This document shows, piece after piece, positions 20,337 to 32,134 of a DNA stretch of 64,000 bases. The notes beneath the pieces were generated by a model. It was not told the DNA's origin. It saw only the letters and a list, made by a program, of their open reading frames with translations, and did not search any database. The stretch is from Pseudomonas sp. QS1027. GTDB taxonomy: Bacteria > Pseudomonadota > Gammaproteobacteria > Pseudomonadales > Pseudomonadaceae. Location: NCBI RefSeq assembly GCF_002814235.1, contig NZ_PHSU01000003.1, positions 248,001 through 312,000 on the forward strand, in the 5' to 3' direction. The position numbers were made by a program, and so were the translations under genes. Each line of letters starts with the position of its first letter. Positions within the stretch are counted from its first letter, which is position 1.

Positions 20337-21683
20337 TTACAAGATGGTGATTGGGTACGAAGTGATCAGGCGGAACTCGTTGATGTTGATATCGCCATCG
20401 TCGGCGTTGCCGCGGTGCCAGGCTTGGCGAGCACGGAAGGACAGATCTTTCAGAGGACCGGTCTGTACAACGTACTTGGCTTCCAAGTTGGTTTCGAAGT
20501 GATGACCATCTTTGCCGTAAGCGCCAGCATACGCACCGTTAGGATCTGCGTGGGTGCCGTCGATGCCAGTACCGTGTACATAACGAGCCATGAAGCTCAG
20601 GCCTGGAACGCCGTACTCAGCCATTTTCAGGTCGTAACGAGCCTGGAGGGATTTCTCGCCTGGGCCGTTGAAGTCGGAGTACTGAATCGAGTTGGCCAGG
20701 AAGATCGAGTCGGCGCCCTGAGTGCCAATCCCGGTGCCGCTTTTGCCACGTTCAATACCAACGTAGTCGAATGGCGTATCACCATGTACCTGCTGGAAGG
20801 CCAGGGTAACGGTGTGTGCCTTGAGGAACGAGTAGGCAGCTGCCAACGAGTAAGTAGTGTTGCTGATTTCACCGGCCAGCGCTTTACCCGTATCGGTGGT
20901 GCGATAGAGGTTGAAGTCGAAGTTCAGGCTCTGGTCGGTAGCCAGTGGCAGGGTGTAGTTGACGTTGGTGTAGTACTGGTTCCAGACATCATCAAGCTTG
21001 CCGCCGTACAGGGAGGCAGTGAGGTTTTCATTGATCAGGTACTTACCACCCGCGTAGTCGATGCTGCTCGCACGAACGTTAGTGTAGGCGGTACCCAGGG
21101 AGCCCTGAAGCGTCGTGTAGTCAGAGCTGCTGCCAGCGTAGAAATGACCTGCTTCGAGATCCAGATCTTTGACTTCACTGCTCTGCAGTTGGAAGCCACG
21201 AGCGGTTTGCTGGAACAGACGGCTGCCACCAACAGCAAATACCGGTGAGGTAGTTGGGGTGAAGTCACCGAATGTCAGCTGGGTTTTGGAGATGCGAACA
21301 CGTACGTCCGCGCCTGCTTTGCCGAAGCTATCGTTGACGCCACTTGCGCCATGGCTCAGGTTGCCGGTGCCGGTATGGTCATCAGTACCGTCAAGCTTGA
21401 AACCGGCATCACCAAAGACATCAACACCTACACCGACGGTACCTTGGGTAAAGCCAGAACTGGCTTTGCCCAGTACACCTTGGGTCCAGTCTTTCTGGTC
21501 GTTGCTACCTTGAGGCTGCTTGGTCCGGTTGAAGTAATAGTTCTCAAGAACCACGCCAACCGAGGCACCCTCTACGAAACCCTTGGCATCAGACTGGGGG
21601 GTTACAAACGGGTCGGCCATAGCCACTTGGGAACCTGCTGCGGTAACAGCCAGGGCGATCATGCTCCACTTCATCACGCGCAT
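20337..21683 (-). CDS. oprD: OprD-family outer-membrane porin
   Basis: A 448-aa porin. In P. aeruginosa OprD takes up basic amino acids and small peptides across the outer membrane and is the entry route for carbapenems. The signal peptide is about 1-23 (MRVMKWSMIALAVTAAGSQVAMA). Hallmarks of the 18-strand family are GFTQGTVGVGVDVFGDAGFKLDG, RISKTQLTFGD, GGSRLFQQTARGFQLQSSE, DLEAGHF, HGDTPFDYVG and LANSIQYSDFNGPGEKS. The C-terminal strand ends in NEFRLITSYPITIL. The sequence is closer to OprD itself than to distant paralogues, and HIT-slyX-cold shock-dps upstream matches the oprD locus of P. aeruginosa. Substrate specificity is inferred. Confidence 0.92.
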   Translation of the reverse strand: MRVMKWSMIALAVTAAGSQVAMADPFVTPQSDAKGFVEGASVGVVLENYYFNRTKQPQGSNDQKDWTQGVLGKASSGFTQGTVGVGVDVFGDAGFKLDGTDDHTGTGNLSHGASGVNDSFGKAGADVRVRISKTQLTFGDFTPTTSPVFAVGGSRLFQQTARGFQLQSSEVKDLDLEAGHFYAGSSSDYTTLQGSLGTAYTNVRASSIDYAGGKYLINENLTASLYGGKLDDVWNQYYTNVNYTLPLATDQSLNFDFNLYRTTDTGKALAGEISNTTYSLAAAYSFLKAHTVTLAFQQVHGDTPFDYVGIERGKSGTGIGTQGADSIFLANSIQYSDFNGPGEKSLQARYDLKMAEYGVPGLSFMARYVHGTGIDGTHADPNGAYAGAYGKDGHHFETNLEAKYVVQTGPLKDLSFRARQAWHRGNADDGDININEFRLITSYPITIL

Positions 21684-22644
21684 CGTGATTTGCTCCTTTG
21701 GTTTTTAGGAAGAGTACTGCCGTCCCACCTGTATTTTTGTCTGGGCGGCTCTTTCTTTTTTGTGTCGGCGCAAACTTATATCACGCTGACAAACTTGGCG
21801 ATACTTGCACACCTATCCTTGCGGCTTCTTTACGAGCCTGTCGCAAAAAGCTAGCTCCATGTCGCAAATTCACAGCCCTTATACAGCGGCTGCACAACTT
21901 CAGCGCTATTTTCAACGGCATGAGCATAGAAGCAAATGGTCTATGTTCAAGCCCTGAATTGTCCATGGGCGCACTGTACTGCGTTGTTCCGGTGTCGCAG
22001 GGGCTTCAGCGTCCGGGCCGACCCTCTGTTGCGACTATCTACTCACCAATGCAACAAGCATGCACAAAGTGAAAATTTCGTGAGAAAAAATTTACCTGGC
22101 ACCGTCATCAGGCTGAAACCCTTATGAAACCTAGGGCCCTTGGCCTTTGTGCCGGCCCTTGACGTACTGCTTTTCCTTGTGCTGCTAATCCGTTGAAAAT
22201 CCATGGAAAGCCAAAAACGTTACCGGTCCACACTCCGACTGGGTAGTCGGTGACTGAAGCGTGCACTGATAGTAGCCGTAGTGTGCGGTTTTGGTGCAAA
22301 AAGCCGATTTACAGTTTCTATGCGGACATCGGCTATGGGCAAGTTGGCTTTTTTGTCCTTGGGGTCAGCTCTCGCCCTCCATGACGTAGGCAGAGGATTT
22401 CAGAAAAAAGTGACATTTTTGTGGCTGGCTGGGTTTTTTTCTGGCTGATGTGTAATTTTGTGGTGTTTGTGGCCCTGCTAAAGTGCGGCCTGTTCCATTC
22501 TGGAGCGGGCAGTGCCCCGTATTCGCCCATTTGCCGCCCTCGCGGGCGAGGGCCGTGAATCGGCGGCCGATCACGGGTATCCTGACGGCCTGTCGTCGGG
22601 CCTTCGCCGGGCGCAAACCTATCCGTCATGCAGGAGTATTCACG
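21684..22644. other. Long intergenic region between oprD and the HIT gene
   Basis: About 960 bp without a convincing protein gene. The left end holds the oprD leader: AAAGGAG is the ribosome-binding site, about ten bases before ATG, in an A-rich context. A hairpin with arms AAAAAGCC (22298-22305) and GGCTTTTT (22346-22353), also containing AGCCGAT/ATCGGCT, could terminate a small RNA. CCGACT-GGGT-AGTCGG (about 22238-22253) is another short stem. A GC-rich stretch from 22540 to 22620 precedes the HIT gene. No transcript can be assigned from sequence alone. Confidence 0.45.
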
Positions 22645-23076
22645 GTGTTCGTTCTCGATTCGCGCCTTCAACAAGACACCTTGCCGATGGGCGACCTGCC
22701 GTTGTGCCGTGTGCTGCTGTCCAATGATGCGAACTATCCGTGGTTCATCCTGGTGCCACGGCGCGCGGATATCAGTGAGGTGTTCCAGTTGGAGGCCGCC
22801 GATCAGCAGCAGTTGTGGCGCGAGACCACGGAGCTGGCGCAGTTGCTCCAGGCGGCCTTCAAGGCGGACAAGATGAATGTCGCGGCCCTGGGCAATGTAG
22901 TCAGTCAGTTACATATGCATGTGATCGTTCGTCGTCGTGACGATGTGGCCTGGCCGGCACCGGTCTGGGGCAAACACCCGGCTCGGCCTTATAGTGAAGA
23001 GGAAGTCGTGGTGATTCGCGAACAGTTGCGCGTGGCGTTCCAGCATGATTCGCGTTTTGTGCAGGCGGACGTATGA
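22645..23076 (+). CDS. HIT-domain nucleotide hydrolase/transferase family protein
   Basis: A 143-aa histidine-triad protein with the HIT motif region [13 protein letters not shown] (about 92-104). These small cytoplasmic enzymes hydrolyse nucleotidyl phosphoramidates or dinucleoside polyphosphates; the exact substrate is unknown. The third triad position is Ile rather than His, as in several bacterial members. The start is taken as GTG at 22645, with CAGGAG nine bases upstream; the longer open frame has no family match. slyX overlaps the end by four bases. Confidence 0.88.
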   Translation: MFVLDSRLQQDTLPMGDLPLCRVLLSNDANYPWFILVPRRADISEVFQLEAADQQQLWRETTELAQLLQAAFKADKMNVAALGNVVSQLHMHVIVRRRDDVAWPAPVWGKHPARPYSEEEVVVIREQLRVAFQHDSRFVQADV

Positions 23077-23279
23077 ACCTTGAAGATCGCGTGACCGAAC
23101 TGGAAAGTCGCCAGGCGTTTCAGGACGACACCATCCAGGCGCTCAATGATGTGCTGGTGGCGCAGCAGCGGGTGGTCGAACGCCTGCAACTGCAGATGGC
23201 GGCTTTGCTCAAGCGCCATGAAGAAATGATGGGGCAGTTCGACTCCTTCGAGGAAGAAGCACCGCCGCCGCACTACTGA
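23073..23279 (+). CDS. slyX: SlyX family protein
   Basis: A 68-aa protein that is almost entirely an amphipathic coiled coil ([20 protein letters not shown]..), ending in a Pro/His tail (EEEAPPPHY), as in SlyX of other gammaproteobacteria. The molecular role is unknown. The ATG overlaps the stop of the HIT gene (ATGA), so the two are translationally coupled. Confidence 0.93.
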   Translation: MNLEDRVTELESRQAFQDDTIQALNDVLVAQQRVVERLQLQMAALLKRHEEMMGQFDSFEEEAPPPHY

Positions 23280-23296
23280 CAGCAATCCGTAGACAT

Positions 23297-23335
23297 AAAA
23301 AAACGCGAGGCAGCCTGGCTGCCTCGCGTTTTTTT
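23297..23335. terminator. Bidirectional terminator between slyX and the cold-shock gene
   Basis: A perfect 17-bp stem (23297-23313 with 23319-23335) around a CCTGG loop, with seven A on the left and seven T on the right. It serves both convergent genes. Confidence 0.95.
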
Positions 23336-23343
23336 GTGGCCGA

Positions 23344-23949
23344 TCAGCGACGCGGCAGGGCCGCGATCACGTCTTCGGCTTGCAGGCCCTTGTCCCGGTT
23401 CATCACCGAGAACTCCACGCGCTGGCCTTCGACCAGGACGCGATGGCCTTCGCCACGGATGGCGCGGAAGTGCACGAAAATATCATCGCCGGAATCCCGC
23501 GAGATAAAGCCGAAACCCTTGGAGGTGTTGAACCACTTCACGGTACCGGTATCGCGATTGCTCATGTCGTAGCTGTGGGAAGCCGCCGCCGGGGAAGATT
23601 TCTTGTAGAAACTCACCGCCAGGTGCAGCAATACGGCAATCACGGCGGCCAGCAGACTCGGAAGCACGGCGGGTTGGCCGCCGATCAGGGTCAAGGGGGC
23701 GAGCAGGGTGAGGATTTGCAGTGCCACGGCGACGATCAGCAGGATGCTGACCAGGATTTGCAGTTGATGCCGTGGACCCTTGTTCCAGTAAGGAATGACT
23801 GGCGCGAGGGTAAGGTTGAGCAAGCCGAAGAATGCCAGGTACAGCGCATCAGGTTGTTGCAGGTAAGGCAGGGCTTCGGATCGCAGGCTGGGTATAAAGG
23901 ACAGCAGCAGGGCAACAGCGCCCGTTAGCAGGTGGACGATTTTCAACAT
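23344..23949 (-). CDS. Membrane protein fused to a cold-shock (CspA) domain
   Basis: A 201-aa protein with two parts. Residues about 1-120 form four hydrophobic helices ([77 protein letters not shown]). Residues about 132-201 are a cold-shock domain with RNP1 KGFGFI and RNP2 DIFVHF. The RNA-binding domain is thus probably tethered to the inner membrane. P. aeruginosa has a cold-shock-annotated gene at this position. ATG 23949 is preferred to an upstream TTG (23967). Function beyond nucleic-acid binding is unknown. Confidence 0.88.
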   Translation of the reverse strand: MLKIVHLLTGAVALLLSFIPSLRSEALPYLQQPDALYLAFFGLLNLTLAPVIPYWNKGPRHQLQILVSILLIVAVALQILTLLAPLTLIGGQPAVLPSLLAAVIAVLLHLAVSFYKKSSPAAASHSYDMSNRDTGTVKWFNTSKGFGFISRDSGDDIFVHFRAIRGEGHRVLVEGQRVEFSVMNRDKGLQAEDVIAALPRR

Positions 23950-24317
23950 TTTGATTGACTCACTCAAGACGGATCACAAGGAAGAGCGGGTGGCACACGG
24001 TTCGCTTCTGGAAAAAAGGTGAGGCGTTGGGCACGTGTGGGCATCCGCCTATGCGCCGCTGCCAGAGAATCGACAGCCACGACACAGTCTCTATTTAACA
24101 GCAAAGCCCATGCCTTCTCAAACTTCGGCGCCGGGCCGCTGTCGGAGAACTTGCGGCGGGGCAGGGCCTGCACCGACACAGCCCGCGGGCCAGAGGCCTG
24201 CCGGTGGTAGTCGCGGCGGATTTGCCGCAGTCGCCGCGGCTGCACGAGTCGTAGGCGCTTGCTAGAGTGGTCCTGCACCTGTGAAGACGATGATCCATTC
24301 TGACCAAGGGGATACAT
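23950..24317. other. Divergent intergenic region upstream of dps
   Basis: No gene is supported here. The region must contain the promoters of the cold-shock-domain gene and the Dps-like gene. I see no clear consensus promoter, and the short open frames on both strands lack family resemblance. Confidence 0.35.
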
Positions 24318-24788
24318 ATGGCTATTGATATCGGTATCAGCGAAGCAGACCGTAAATCCATTGTTGAAGGTCTTTCCCGTCTGTTATCGGACACCTACGT
24401 GCTGTACCTGAAAACCCACAACTTTCACTGGAATGTCAGCGGGCCGATGTTCCGCACGCTGCATTTGATGTTCGAAGAGCAATACAACGAACTGGCCCTG
24501 GCGGTGGACCTGATCGCCGAACGTATCCGCGCCCTGGGTTTTCCCGCTCCGGGGACCTATTCCACCTACGCCCGTCTTTCCTCCATCAAGGAAGAAGAAG
24601 GGGTGCCGAGTGCCGAGGAGATGATCAAGCAACTGGTGCAAGGCCAGGAAGCGGTCACCCGCACGGCGCGGGGCCTCTTTCCGTTGCTGGACAAGGTCAG
24701 TGACGAACCGACTGCCGACCTGTTGACCCAGCGCATGCAGGTGCATGAGAAAACCGCCTGGATGCTGCGCGCGCTGCTCGAAGGCTGA
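24318..24788 (+). CDS. dps: Dps/ferritin-like DNA-binding and iron-storage protein
   Basis: A 156-aa Dps-family protein, expected to form a 12-subunit shell that oxidises and stores iron and protects DNA under starvation or oxidative stress. The ferroxidase residues lie in [21 protein letters not shown] and in [18 protein letters not shown]. The N-terminal extension is short ([12 protein letters not shown]), so DNA binding by a lysine-rich tail is not obvious. A GGGG-type ribosome-binding site precedes the ATG. Orthologous by position to PA0962. Confidence 0.93.
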   Translation: MAIDIGISEADRKSIVEGLSRLLSDTYVLYLKTHNFHWNVSGPMFRTLHLMFEEQYNELALAVDLIAERIRALGFPAPGTYSTYARLSSIKEEEGVPSAEEMIKQLVQGQEAVTRTARGLFPLLDKVSDEPTADLLTQRMQVHEKTAWMLRALLEG

Positions 24789-25036
24789 GTCCGCGCTGGT
24801 GTGAGTGAAGCCGCCGCGCTTCATTCGCACCGCGTGCCGGCGAGCCCGGTATCTTCGCGACGGCGCAGGCCTTCGCCTGGTCCCTGCCCCAGGCTTTTCG
24901 TTGTTCTTCTTTATTAATGGACTCTTCCTACGGAGGCTGTAGTGCAGTCTGCTGGATAGGGTTTTTTACTTAATGTTTTATGTCAGGAGGTTTGCCAGGA
25001 GCGCCTTTATTCAAAGGTGTGCAGCGACGGAGTGCG

Positions 25037-25381
25037 ATGAAAATGGTTCAGTGGGTAGGGCATGAGGTGGGGAGTTCCGGTTGTTTGCGCAAGACCCGGG
25101 TGGATCCCCTGTTACTGGATTTCGATATTGGATTGGCGAAGCCAGTTTCGCGCTCGGTGCGTTTGAATGGTTTTGCCACCTGCTTGCGTCTGGAGGAGGT
25201 TTATTGGAAGGTACTGGCCGATATTGCCAATACCCATGAATGTACGGTCAATGCCTTGCTGTCCAATGTGGACATGGAGGTTCACCTGCGCTATGGCGGG
25301 GTGAAGAATTTCAGTGGTTTGATTCGTGTGGTCTGTGTCGTCCATCTGCTGACGTTGGGCGGTTTGTCCCGGGCCCTCTAG
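25037..25381 (+). CDS. Ribbon-helix-helix domain protein, likely DNA-binding
   Basis: A small protein of about 114 aa. The part from VSRSVRLNGFATCLRLEEVYWKVLADIANTHECTVNALL to FSGLIRVVCVVHLL resembles the ribbon-helix-helix (RHH_4) family of putative regulators. The ATG at 25037 has GGAG seven bases upstream and is preferred to an earlier ATG (24980). The gene is alone between dps and the aspS operon. Targets and function are unknown. Confidence 0.7.
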   Translation: MKMVQWVGHEVGSSGCLRKTRVDPLLLDFDIGLAKPVSRSVRLNGFATCLRLEEVYWKVLADIANTHECTVNALLSNVDMEVHLRYGGVKNFSGLIRVVCVVHLLTLGGLSRAL

Positions 25382-25445
25382 GCTTGCTCGGACGTCTCGG
25401 TGGATTGGCGGGACGGCATGGGCTGGGGCGCAGACCGGTCCACGG

Positions 25446-25474
25446 CTGCAAAGGCTCGATTTAACGGATATAAT
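25446..25474 (+). promoter_or_regulatory. Probable promoter of the zinc-ribbon/aspS unit
   Basis: A perfect TATAAT (25469-25474) lies about 74 bp before the zinc-ribbon gene. CTGCAA at 25446-25451 is a weak -35 at 17-bp spacing. Confidence 0.55.
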
Positions 25475-25547
25475 CCCGCTCTTTGCTGCATGGCCCGTCA
25501 CGGGCTCGGGCAGCAGTGATGCCGTTATCTGATTGCCGAGACGCCCC

Positions 25548-25769
25548 ATGCCCATGTACGACTACCAATGCGCTTCCTGCGGTCATCAACTGGAAGCCAT
25601 TCAAAAGATCAGTGATGCACCGCTGGTCGACTGCCCGGCCTGCCAGGCACCGCAATTGAAGAAAATGCTCTCCATGCCAGGCTTCCGCCTCAGCGGCAGC
25701 GGCTGGTATGAGACGGATTTCAAGACCGGCAGCAAGAAAAACCTGGCAGGCGGCGATAAAGCCGACTGA
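25548..25769 (+). CDS. FmdB-type zinc-ribbon protein
   Basis: A 73-aa protein with the FmdB/CxxC regulatory zinc ribbon: CASC at about 8-11 and CPAC at about 28-31, in PMYDYQCASCGHQLEA. The rest (FRLSGSGWYETDFKTG) is conserved in the family, whose function is not settled. The ATG at 25548 is used; codons upstream add no conserved residues. Close upstream of aspS and probably co-transcribed. Confidence 0.88.
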   Translation: MPMYDYQCASCGHQLEAIQKISDAPLVDCPACQAPQLKKMLSMPGFRLSGSGWYETDFKTGSKKNLAGGDKAD

Positions 25770-25852
25770 AATAAGCGACACGAGCGGGCGCTTGTCGCGT
25801 TGCAAAGACAAGACCTCCACCGAATTCGAATGACTAGAAGCGAACCACGACC

Positions 25853-27628
<1,776 letters not shown>

Positions 27629-27640
27629 GACGGACCCGAG

Positions 27641-27667
27641 GGCGCATCCACTGGATGCGCCTTTTTT
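27641..27667 (+). terminator. Intrinsic terminator of aspS
   Basis: Stem GGCGCATCCA (27641-27650) and TGGATGCGCC (27652-27661), followed by six T residues, directly after the aspS stop. Confidence 0.85.
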
Positions 27668-27754
27668 CAAGGTCGAGACTTTTTATTGCCGGCCGCTGCC
27701 ACCGGGCAGGGCGGGCAACGTTTCAAAGAGCACAAAGAGAATTCGGAGCGAGTT

Positions 27755-28501
27755 ATGGCAGGTCATTCCAAGTGGGCGAACATCAAGCACCGCAAAGAAC
27801 GTCAGGATGCCAAGAAGGGCAAGATCTTCACCAAGTGGATTCGTGAGCTGACCGTCGCCGCTCGTCAGGGCGGTGGTGATCCGGGCTCCAACCCACGGTT
27901 GCGCCTGGCGTTGGACAAGGCCCTCGGCGCGAACATGAGCCGCGATATCATCGATCGCGCGGTGGCCCGGGGTGCCGGTGCGGCCGACACCGACGATATG
28001 GTCGAGCTGAGCTATGAAGGCTACGGCCCTGGTGGCGTTGCAGTGATGGTTGAATGCATGACCGACAACCGCAACCGCACCGCGGCGGCCGTGCGCCACG
28101 CGTTCAGCAAATGTGGCGGTAACCTGGGGACCGACGGTTCGGTGGCCTACCTGTTCGAACGCAAAGGGCAACTGTCCTTCGCCCCGGGCATCGATGAAGA
28201 CGCGCTGATGGAAGCGGCGATGGAAGCCGACGCCGATGACGTGGTCACCCACGAAGACGGTTCCATGGACGTGTTCACCTCGTTTGCCGGCTTCTATACG
28301 GTGCGTAACGCCCTGGATGCGGCGGGATTCAAGGCGGCGGACGCGGAAATCGTCATGTTGCCGACCACCAGTGCCGAACTCGATCTGGAGGGCGCGGAAA
28401 AGGTCCTCAAGCTGATCGATATGCTCGAGGACCTGGACGACGTGCAGAACGTCTACTCCAATGCCGATATTCCCGAATCGGTAGCCGAGCAGCTCGGTTG
28501 A
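27755..28501 (+). CDS. pmpR: YebC/PmpR family regulatory protein
   Basis: A 248-aa YebC/TACO1-type protein with the signature start [23 protein letters not shown]. In P. aeruginosa PmpR was described as a repressor of the pqsR quorum-sensing promoter. Recent work on YebC proteins points to a role in translation at proline stretches. The ATG at 27755 has CGGAG upstream. First gene of the pmpR-ruvC-ruvA-ruvB run. Confidence 0.96.
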   Translation: MAGHSKWANIKHRKERQDAKKGKIFTKWIRELTVAARQGGGDPGSNPRLRLALDKALGANMSRDIIDRAVARGAGAADTDDMVELSYEGYGPGGVAVMVECMTDNRNRTAAAVRHAFSKCGGNLGTDGSVAYLFERKGQLSFAPGIDEDALMEAAMEADADDVVTHEDGSMDVFTSFAGFYTVRNALDAAGFKAADAEIVMLPTTSAELDLEGAEKVLKLIDMLEDLDDVQNVYSNADIPESVAEQLG

Positions 28502-28517
28502 CCCAAACGCAGGCGCT

Positions 28518-29042
28518 ATGACTTTAATTCTTGGTATCGACCCCGGTTCGCGCATCACCGGTTATGGTGTGGTGCGCGATACCGGGCGCGGCTGCGTGTA
28601 CGTCGCCTCGGGCTGTATTCGTACTGGCAGTGGCGAGTTGCATGAGCGTTTGCAGATCGTCTACCGCAGTGTCCGCGAAGTGATCCAGACCTACGGTCCG
28701 GTGACCATGGGCATCGAAAAGGTGTTCATGGCGAAGAATGCCGATTCGGCGCTCAAGCTCGGCCAGGCGCGGGGCGCGGCCATCGTCGCCGGCGCCGAGG
28801 AAAACCTCGAGATCGCCGAGTACACCGCGACCCAGGTCAAGCAGGCCGTGGCCGGTACGGGCGGGGCCAACAAGGAGCAGGTGATGATGATGGTCATGCA
28901 CTTGCTCAAGCTCACCACCAAGCCGCAAATCGACGCCTCGGATGCCCTGGCGATTGCCCTGTGCCATGCGCACACCCGCTCCAGCCTGCTGCCCCATGGC
29001 CTGGGCGCCGCACGTAGCCGTGGCGGTCGCCTGCGTCTCTGA
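28518..29042 (+). CDS. ruvC: Crossover junction endodeoxyribonuclease RuvC
   Basis: RuvC (174 aa) cuts Holliday junctions symmetrically after RuvAB branch migration. The acidic catalytic residues lie in GIDPGS (Asp7), MGIEKVF and [12 protein letters not shown]. It lies 16 bp after pmpR and upstream of ruvA, the common proteobacterial order. Confidence 0.98.
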   Translation: MTLILGIDPGSRITGYGVVRDTGRGCVYVASGCIRTGSGELHERLQIVYRSVREVIQTYGPVTMGIEKVFMAKNADSALKLGQARGAAIVAGAEENLEIAEYTATQVKQAVAGTGGANKEQVMMMVMHLLKLTTKPQIDASDALAIALCHAHTRSSLLPHGLGAARSRGGRLRL

Positions 29043-29156
29043 TAGCATCATCGCCTCAAACAATTTTGCTTGCCGATAGCGCCACGCCGGATAAGGTAGT
29101 GCGCTATCGTTCCGAGTCGTCAGCCACTGGTCTGGCCAGAAATAAGGATCTGATAC

Positions 29157-29771
29157 GTGATTGGACGTTTGCGCGGCACCCTGGCTGAAAAACAGCCGCC
29201 GCACCTCATCCTTGATGTGAATGGCCTCGGCTACGAGCTGGAGGTGCCGATGACCACGCTTTATCGCCTGCCGTCGGTCGGCGAGCCGCTGACCCTGCAC
29301 ACCCATTTGGTGGTGCGCGAGGATGCCCAGTTACTCTATGGCTTCATCGGCAGGCGCGAGCGCGACTTTTTCCGCGAGCTGATCCGCCTCAATGGCGTCG
29401 GGCCGAAGCTGGCCCTGGCGCTGATGTCGAGCCTGGAGGTCGATGAACTGGTGCGCTGCGTGCAGGCCCAGGACACCTCGGCGCTGGTGCGCGTGCCCGG
29501 TGTCGGCAAGAAGACCGCCGAGCGCCTGCTGGTAGAGCTCAAGGATCGCTTCAAGGCCTGGGAAACCGTGCCGAGCATGTTTGCCCTGGTACCCAACCAG
29601 CCGGACGGCGCGCCCGCGCAGCCGGTGGCCAGCGCTGAAAGCGATGCGGTCAGTGCGCTGATTTCCCTGGGCTACAAGCCCCAGGAAGCGAGCAAGGCGG
29701 TGTCGGCCATCAAAGACAAAGGCCTGAGCAGCGAAGACATGATTCGTCGCGCCCTGAAGGGAATGATCTAA
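29157..29771 (+). CDS. ruvA: Holliday junction branch-migration protein RuvA
   Basis: RuvA (204 aa) binds the four-way junction and loads RuvB. N-terminal OB domain ([25 protein letters not shown]), two helix-hairpin-helix segments ([34 protein letters not shown]), and a C-terminal domain ([19 protein letters not shown]) that contacts RuvB. The start codon is GTG. ruvB begins immediately after the stop codon. Confidence 0.98.
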   Translation: MIGRLRGTLAEKQPPHLILDVNGLGYELEVPMTTLYRLPSVGEPLTLHTHLVVREDAQLLYGFIGRRERDFFRELIRLNGVGPKLALALMSSLEVDELVRCVQAQDTSALVRVPGVGKKTAERLLVELKDRFKAWETVPSMFALVPNQPDGAPAQPVASAESDAVSALISLGYKPQEASKAVSAIKDKGLSSEDMIRRALKGMI

Positions 29772-30830
29772 GTGATTGAAGCCGACCGTTTGATTACCGC
29801 CTCCGGCGGGCGTGACCGCGAGGAGGTCCAGGATCGCGCCATTCGGCCGCTGAGCCTGGCCGAGTACATCGGCCAGCCGACGGTCAAGGAGCAGATGGAG
29901 CTGTTTATCCAGGCGGCACGCGGGCGTGGCGAGTCCCTTGACCACACCCTGATCTTCGGCCCGCCGGGCCTGGGCAAGACCACCCTGGCCAATATCATCG
30001 CCCAGGAAATGGGCGTGTCGATCAAGAGCACTTCGGGGCCGGTGCTGGAGCGCGCTGGAGACCTGGCGGCGCTGCTGACCAATCTCGAGCCCCACGATGT
30101 GCTCTTTATCGATGAAATTCACCGCCTGTCGCCCGTCGTCGAAGAAGTCCTGTACCCGGCGATGGAAGACTTCCAGCTCGATATCATGATCGGCGAAGGG
30201 CCGGCGGCGCGCTCGATCAAGCTTGATCTGCCGCCCTTCACCCTGGTCGGCGCTACCACCCGCGCCGGCATGTTGACCAACCCGTTACGTGACCGCTTCG
30301 GTATCGTCCAGCGTCTTGAGTTCTATAGCACCGCGGACCTGGCGACCATCGTCACCCGTTCGGCGGGGATTCTCGGCTTGCCGCTGGACCCTGAAGGCGC
30401 GTTCGAGATCGCCCGGCGGGCCCGGGGCACGCCGCGGATCGCCAACCGCCTGTTGCGTCGGGTACGGGATTTCGCCGAAGTGCGGGCCAAGGGTCATATC
30501 ACCAAGGCCGTGGCGGACCTGGCGTTGAATTTGCTGGATGTCGACGAACACGGTTTCGACCACCAGGACCGGCGCCTGCTGCTGACCATGATCGAGAAGT
30601 TCGACGGCGGTCCGGTCGGCGTGGACAGCCTGGCGGCGGCGATCAGTGAGGAGCGGCACACCATTGAAGATGTGCTCGAACCCTACCTGATCCAGCAGGG
30701 CTACATCATGCGCACCCCCCGTGGACGGGTGGTGACGCGGCATGCCTATCTGCACTTCGGATTGAATATTCCGTCGCGCTTGGGTGAAATGCCCGTGGTA
30801 GACGAGTTTCTGGATGCGTTGGACGAGTAA
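29772..30830 (+). CDS. ruvB: Holliday junction DNA helicase RuvB
   Basis: RuvB (352 aa) is the hexameric AAA+ motor that drives branch migration. Walker A is GPPGLGKTT (about 64-72), Walker [10 protein letters not shown], sensor 1 GATTRAG, sensor 2 [11 protein letters not shown], plus a winged-helix C-terminus ending in [10 protein letters not shown]. The GTG start directly abuts the ruvA stop, which suggests translational coupling. Confidence 0.99.
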   Translation: MIEADRLITASGGRDREEVQDRAIRPLSLAEYIGQPTVKEQMELFIQAARGRGESLDHTLIFGPPGLGKTTLANIIAQEMGVSIKSTSGPVLERAGDLAALLTNLEPHDVLFIDEIHRLSPVVEEVLYPAMEDFQLDIMIGEGPAARSIKLDLPPFTLVGATTRAGMLTNPLRDRFGIVQRLEFYSTADLATIVTRSAGILGLPLDPEGAFEIARRARGTPRIANRLLRRVRDFAEVRAKGHITKAVADLALNLLDVDEHGFDHQDRRLLLTMIEKFDGGPVGVDSLAAAISEERHTIEDVLEPYLIQQGYIMRTPRGRVVTRHAYLHFGLNIPSRLGEMPVVDEFLDALDE

Positions 30831-30968
30831 AAGCGGAATCGGGGCTGATTTATTCGCGGTTTGCGTTGTCCGAAGGGCACGTGTCACGAATCTTCATGCA
30901 AAAAGTCGTCGAAGGATGAAAAACAGTTGCCTGGCCGGATTGGCAACCTGAGGAGTAAGCACTAGAGT

Positions 30969-31436
30969 ATGCGCGCGCAAAACGGGGTTCAGTCGTTCGC
31001 ACATCGCTGTCGCGTTTATTACGAGGACACCGATGCCGGCGGCATCGTGTATTACGTCAATTACCTTAAGTTCATGGAGCGGGCTCGAACCGAGCGGCTG
31101 CGGGAACTGGGCTTTGCCCAGTCGTCGCTGGCAGGGGAGAACCTGTTGTTCGTCGTGCATTCCAGCGAAGCGCGTTACCACGCGCCGGCGCGGTTGGACG
31201 ACGAGCTGCTGGTCAGCGCCGAGGTGATTGAGCTGAACCGTGCGAGCCTGCGCTTCAAGCAGCAGGTCAGGCGGGCTGATGATGAAACGCTGCTCTGTGA
31301 AGGGCGGTTCCTGGTGGCCTGTGTGCGCGCCGATAGTTTAAAACCCCGGGCCATTCCAGAAGCCTTGCGTTCGGCCTTTGCCGACACAAGCGGCGCGGGT
31401 ACTCACTTAGAGCAGGAGATAAAGCGTGGAAGCTAA
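30969..31436 (+). CDS. ybgC: Tol-Pal system-associated acyl-CoA thioesterase YbgC
   Basis: A 155-aa hot-dog-fold thioesterase of the 4-hydroxybenzoyl-CoA type. The catalytic Asp is in [17 protein letters not shown]. YbgC homologues hydrolyse acyl-CoA or acyl-ACP and are tied to phospholipid metabolism at the envelope. It opens the tol operon and overlaps tolQ by 11 bp. A stem (GTTGCC/GGCAAC, about 30926-30948) lies in the leader. Confidence 0.95.
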   Translation: MRAQNGVQSFAHRCRVYYEDTDAGGIVYYVNYLKFMERARTERLRELGFAQSSLAGENLLFVVHSSEARYHAPARLDDELLVSAEVIELNRASLRFKQQVRRADDETLLCEGRFLVACVRADSLKPRAIPEALRSAFADTSGAGTHLEQEIKRGS

Positions 31437-32121
31437 CGTCGTCGACCATTCCTCCATGTGGAGCTTGGTCAGCAATGCCAGCATCGTGGTGCAATTGGTC
31501 ATGCTGATCCTGTTGGCCGCCTCGGTCACCTCATGGGTCATGATTTTTCAGCGCAGCAACCTGCTGCGCGCCGGTCGCCGCGCCCTGGAGAGCTTCGAGG
31601 AGCGCTTCTGGTCGGGCATCGACCTGTCCAAACTCTACCGTCAGGCCGGCAGCAACCCGGACCCGGACTCGGGTGTGGAGCAGATCTTCCGTGCCGGCTT
31701 CAAGGAATTCTCCCGTCTGCGCCAGCAACCGGGTGTTGATCCGGAAGCGGTCATGGAAGGCGTGTCCCGTGCCATGCGCGTGGCCATCTCCCGCGAAGAA
31801 GAGAAGCTCGAGCAGAGCCTGCCGTTCCTCGCCACCGTCGGTTCCGTCAGCCCGTACATTGGCCTGTTCGGTACCGTCTGGGGGATCATGAACTCCTTCC
31901 GTGGCCTGGCTACCGCCCAGCAGGCAACCCTGGCCACCGTGGCCCCGGGCATTTCCGAAGCACTGGTGGCTACCGCCATCGGCCTGTTCGCGGCGATTCC
32001 GGCGGTTATCGCCTACAACCGCTTTGCGGCCCGTGGCGAGACCCTGATCAGCCGTTACTACACCTTCGCCGATGAGTTCCAGGCGATCCTGCACCGTAAA
32101 GTGCACACCAGCGAAGAGTGA
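31426..32121 (+). CDS. tolQ: Tol-Pal system proton-channel subunit TolQ
   Basis: TolQ (231 aa) is a MotA/ExbB-type inner-membrane protein. With TolR it uses the proton-motive force to energise TolA during outer-membrane constriction. Three helices are visible: about 16-36 ([21 protein letters not shown]), about 135-157 and about 170-195. The start is a GTG at 31426 with AGGAG ten bases upstream, inside the end of ybgC. Confidence 0.97.
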   Translation: MEANVVDHSSMWSLVSNASIVVQLVMLILLAASVTSWVMIFQRSNLLRAGRRALESFEERFWSGIDLSKLYRQAGSNPDPDSGVEQIFRAGFKEFSRLRQQPGVDPEAVMEGVSRAMRVAISREEEKLEQSLPFLATVGSVSPYIGLFGTVWGIMNSFRGLATAQQATLATVAPGISEALVATAIGLFAAIPAVIAYNRFAARGETLISRYYTFADEFQAILHRKVHTSEE

Positions 32122-32134
32122 GCAGGTAAACCCC

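Noticed and set aside
20102..20350. Short open frames between the ABC operon and oprD
   Set aside because: They run through the G13 tract and the oprD terminator, have poor starts and show no similarity to known families.
30926..30948. Terminator between ruvB and ybgC
   Set aside because: The GTTGCC/GGCAAC hairpin has only six pairs, a ten-base loop and no T run, so termination is not supported.
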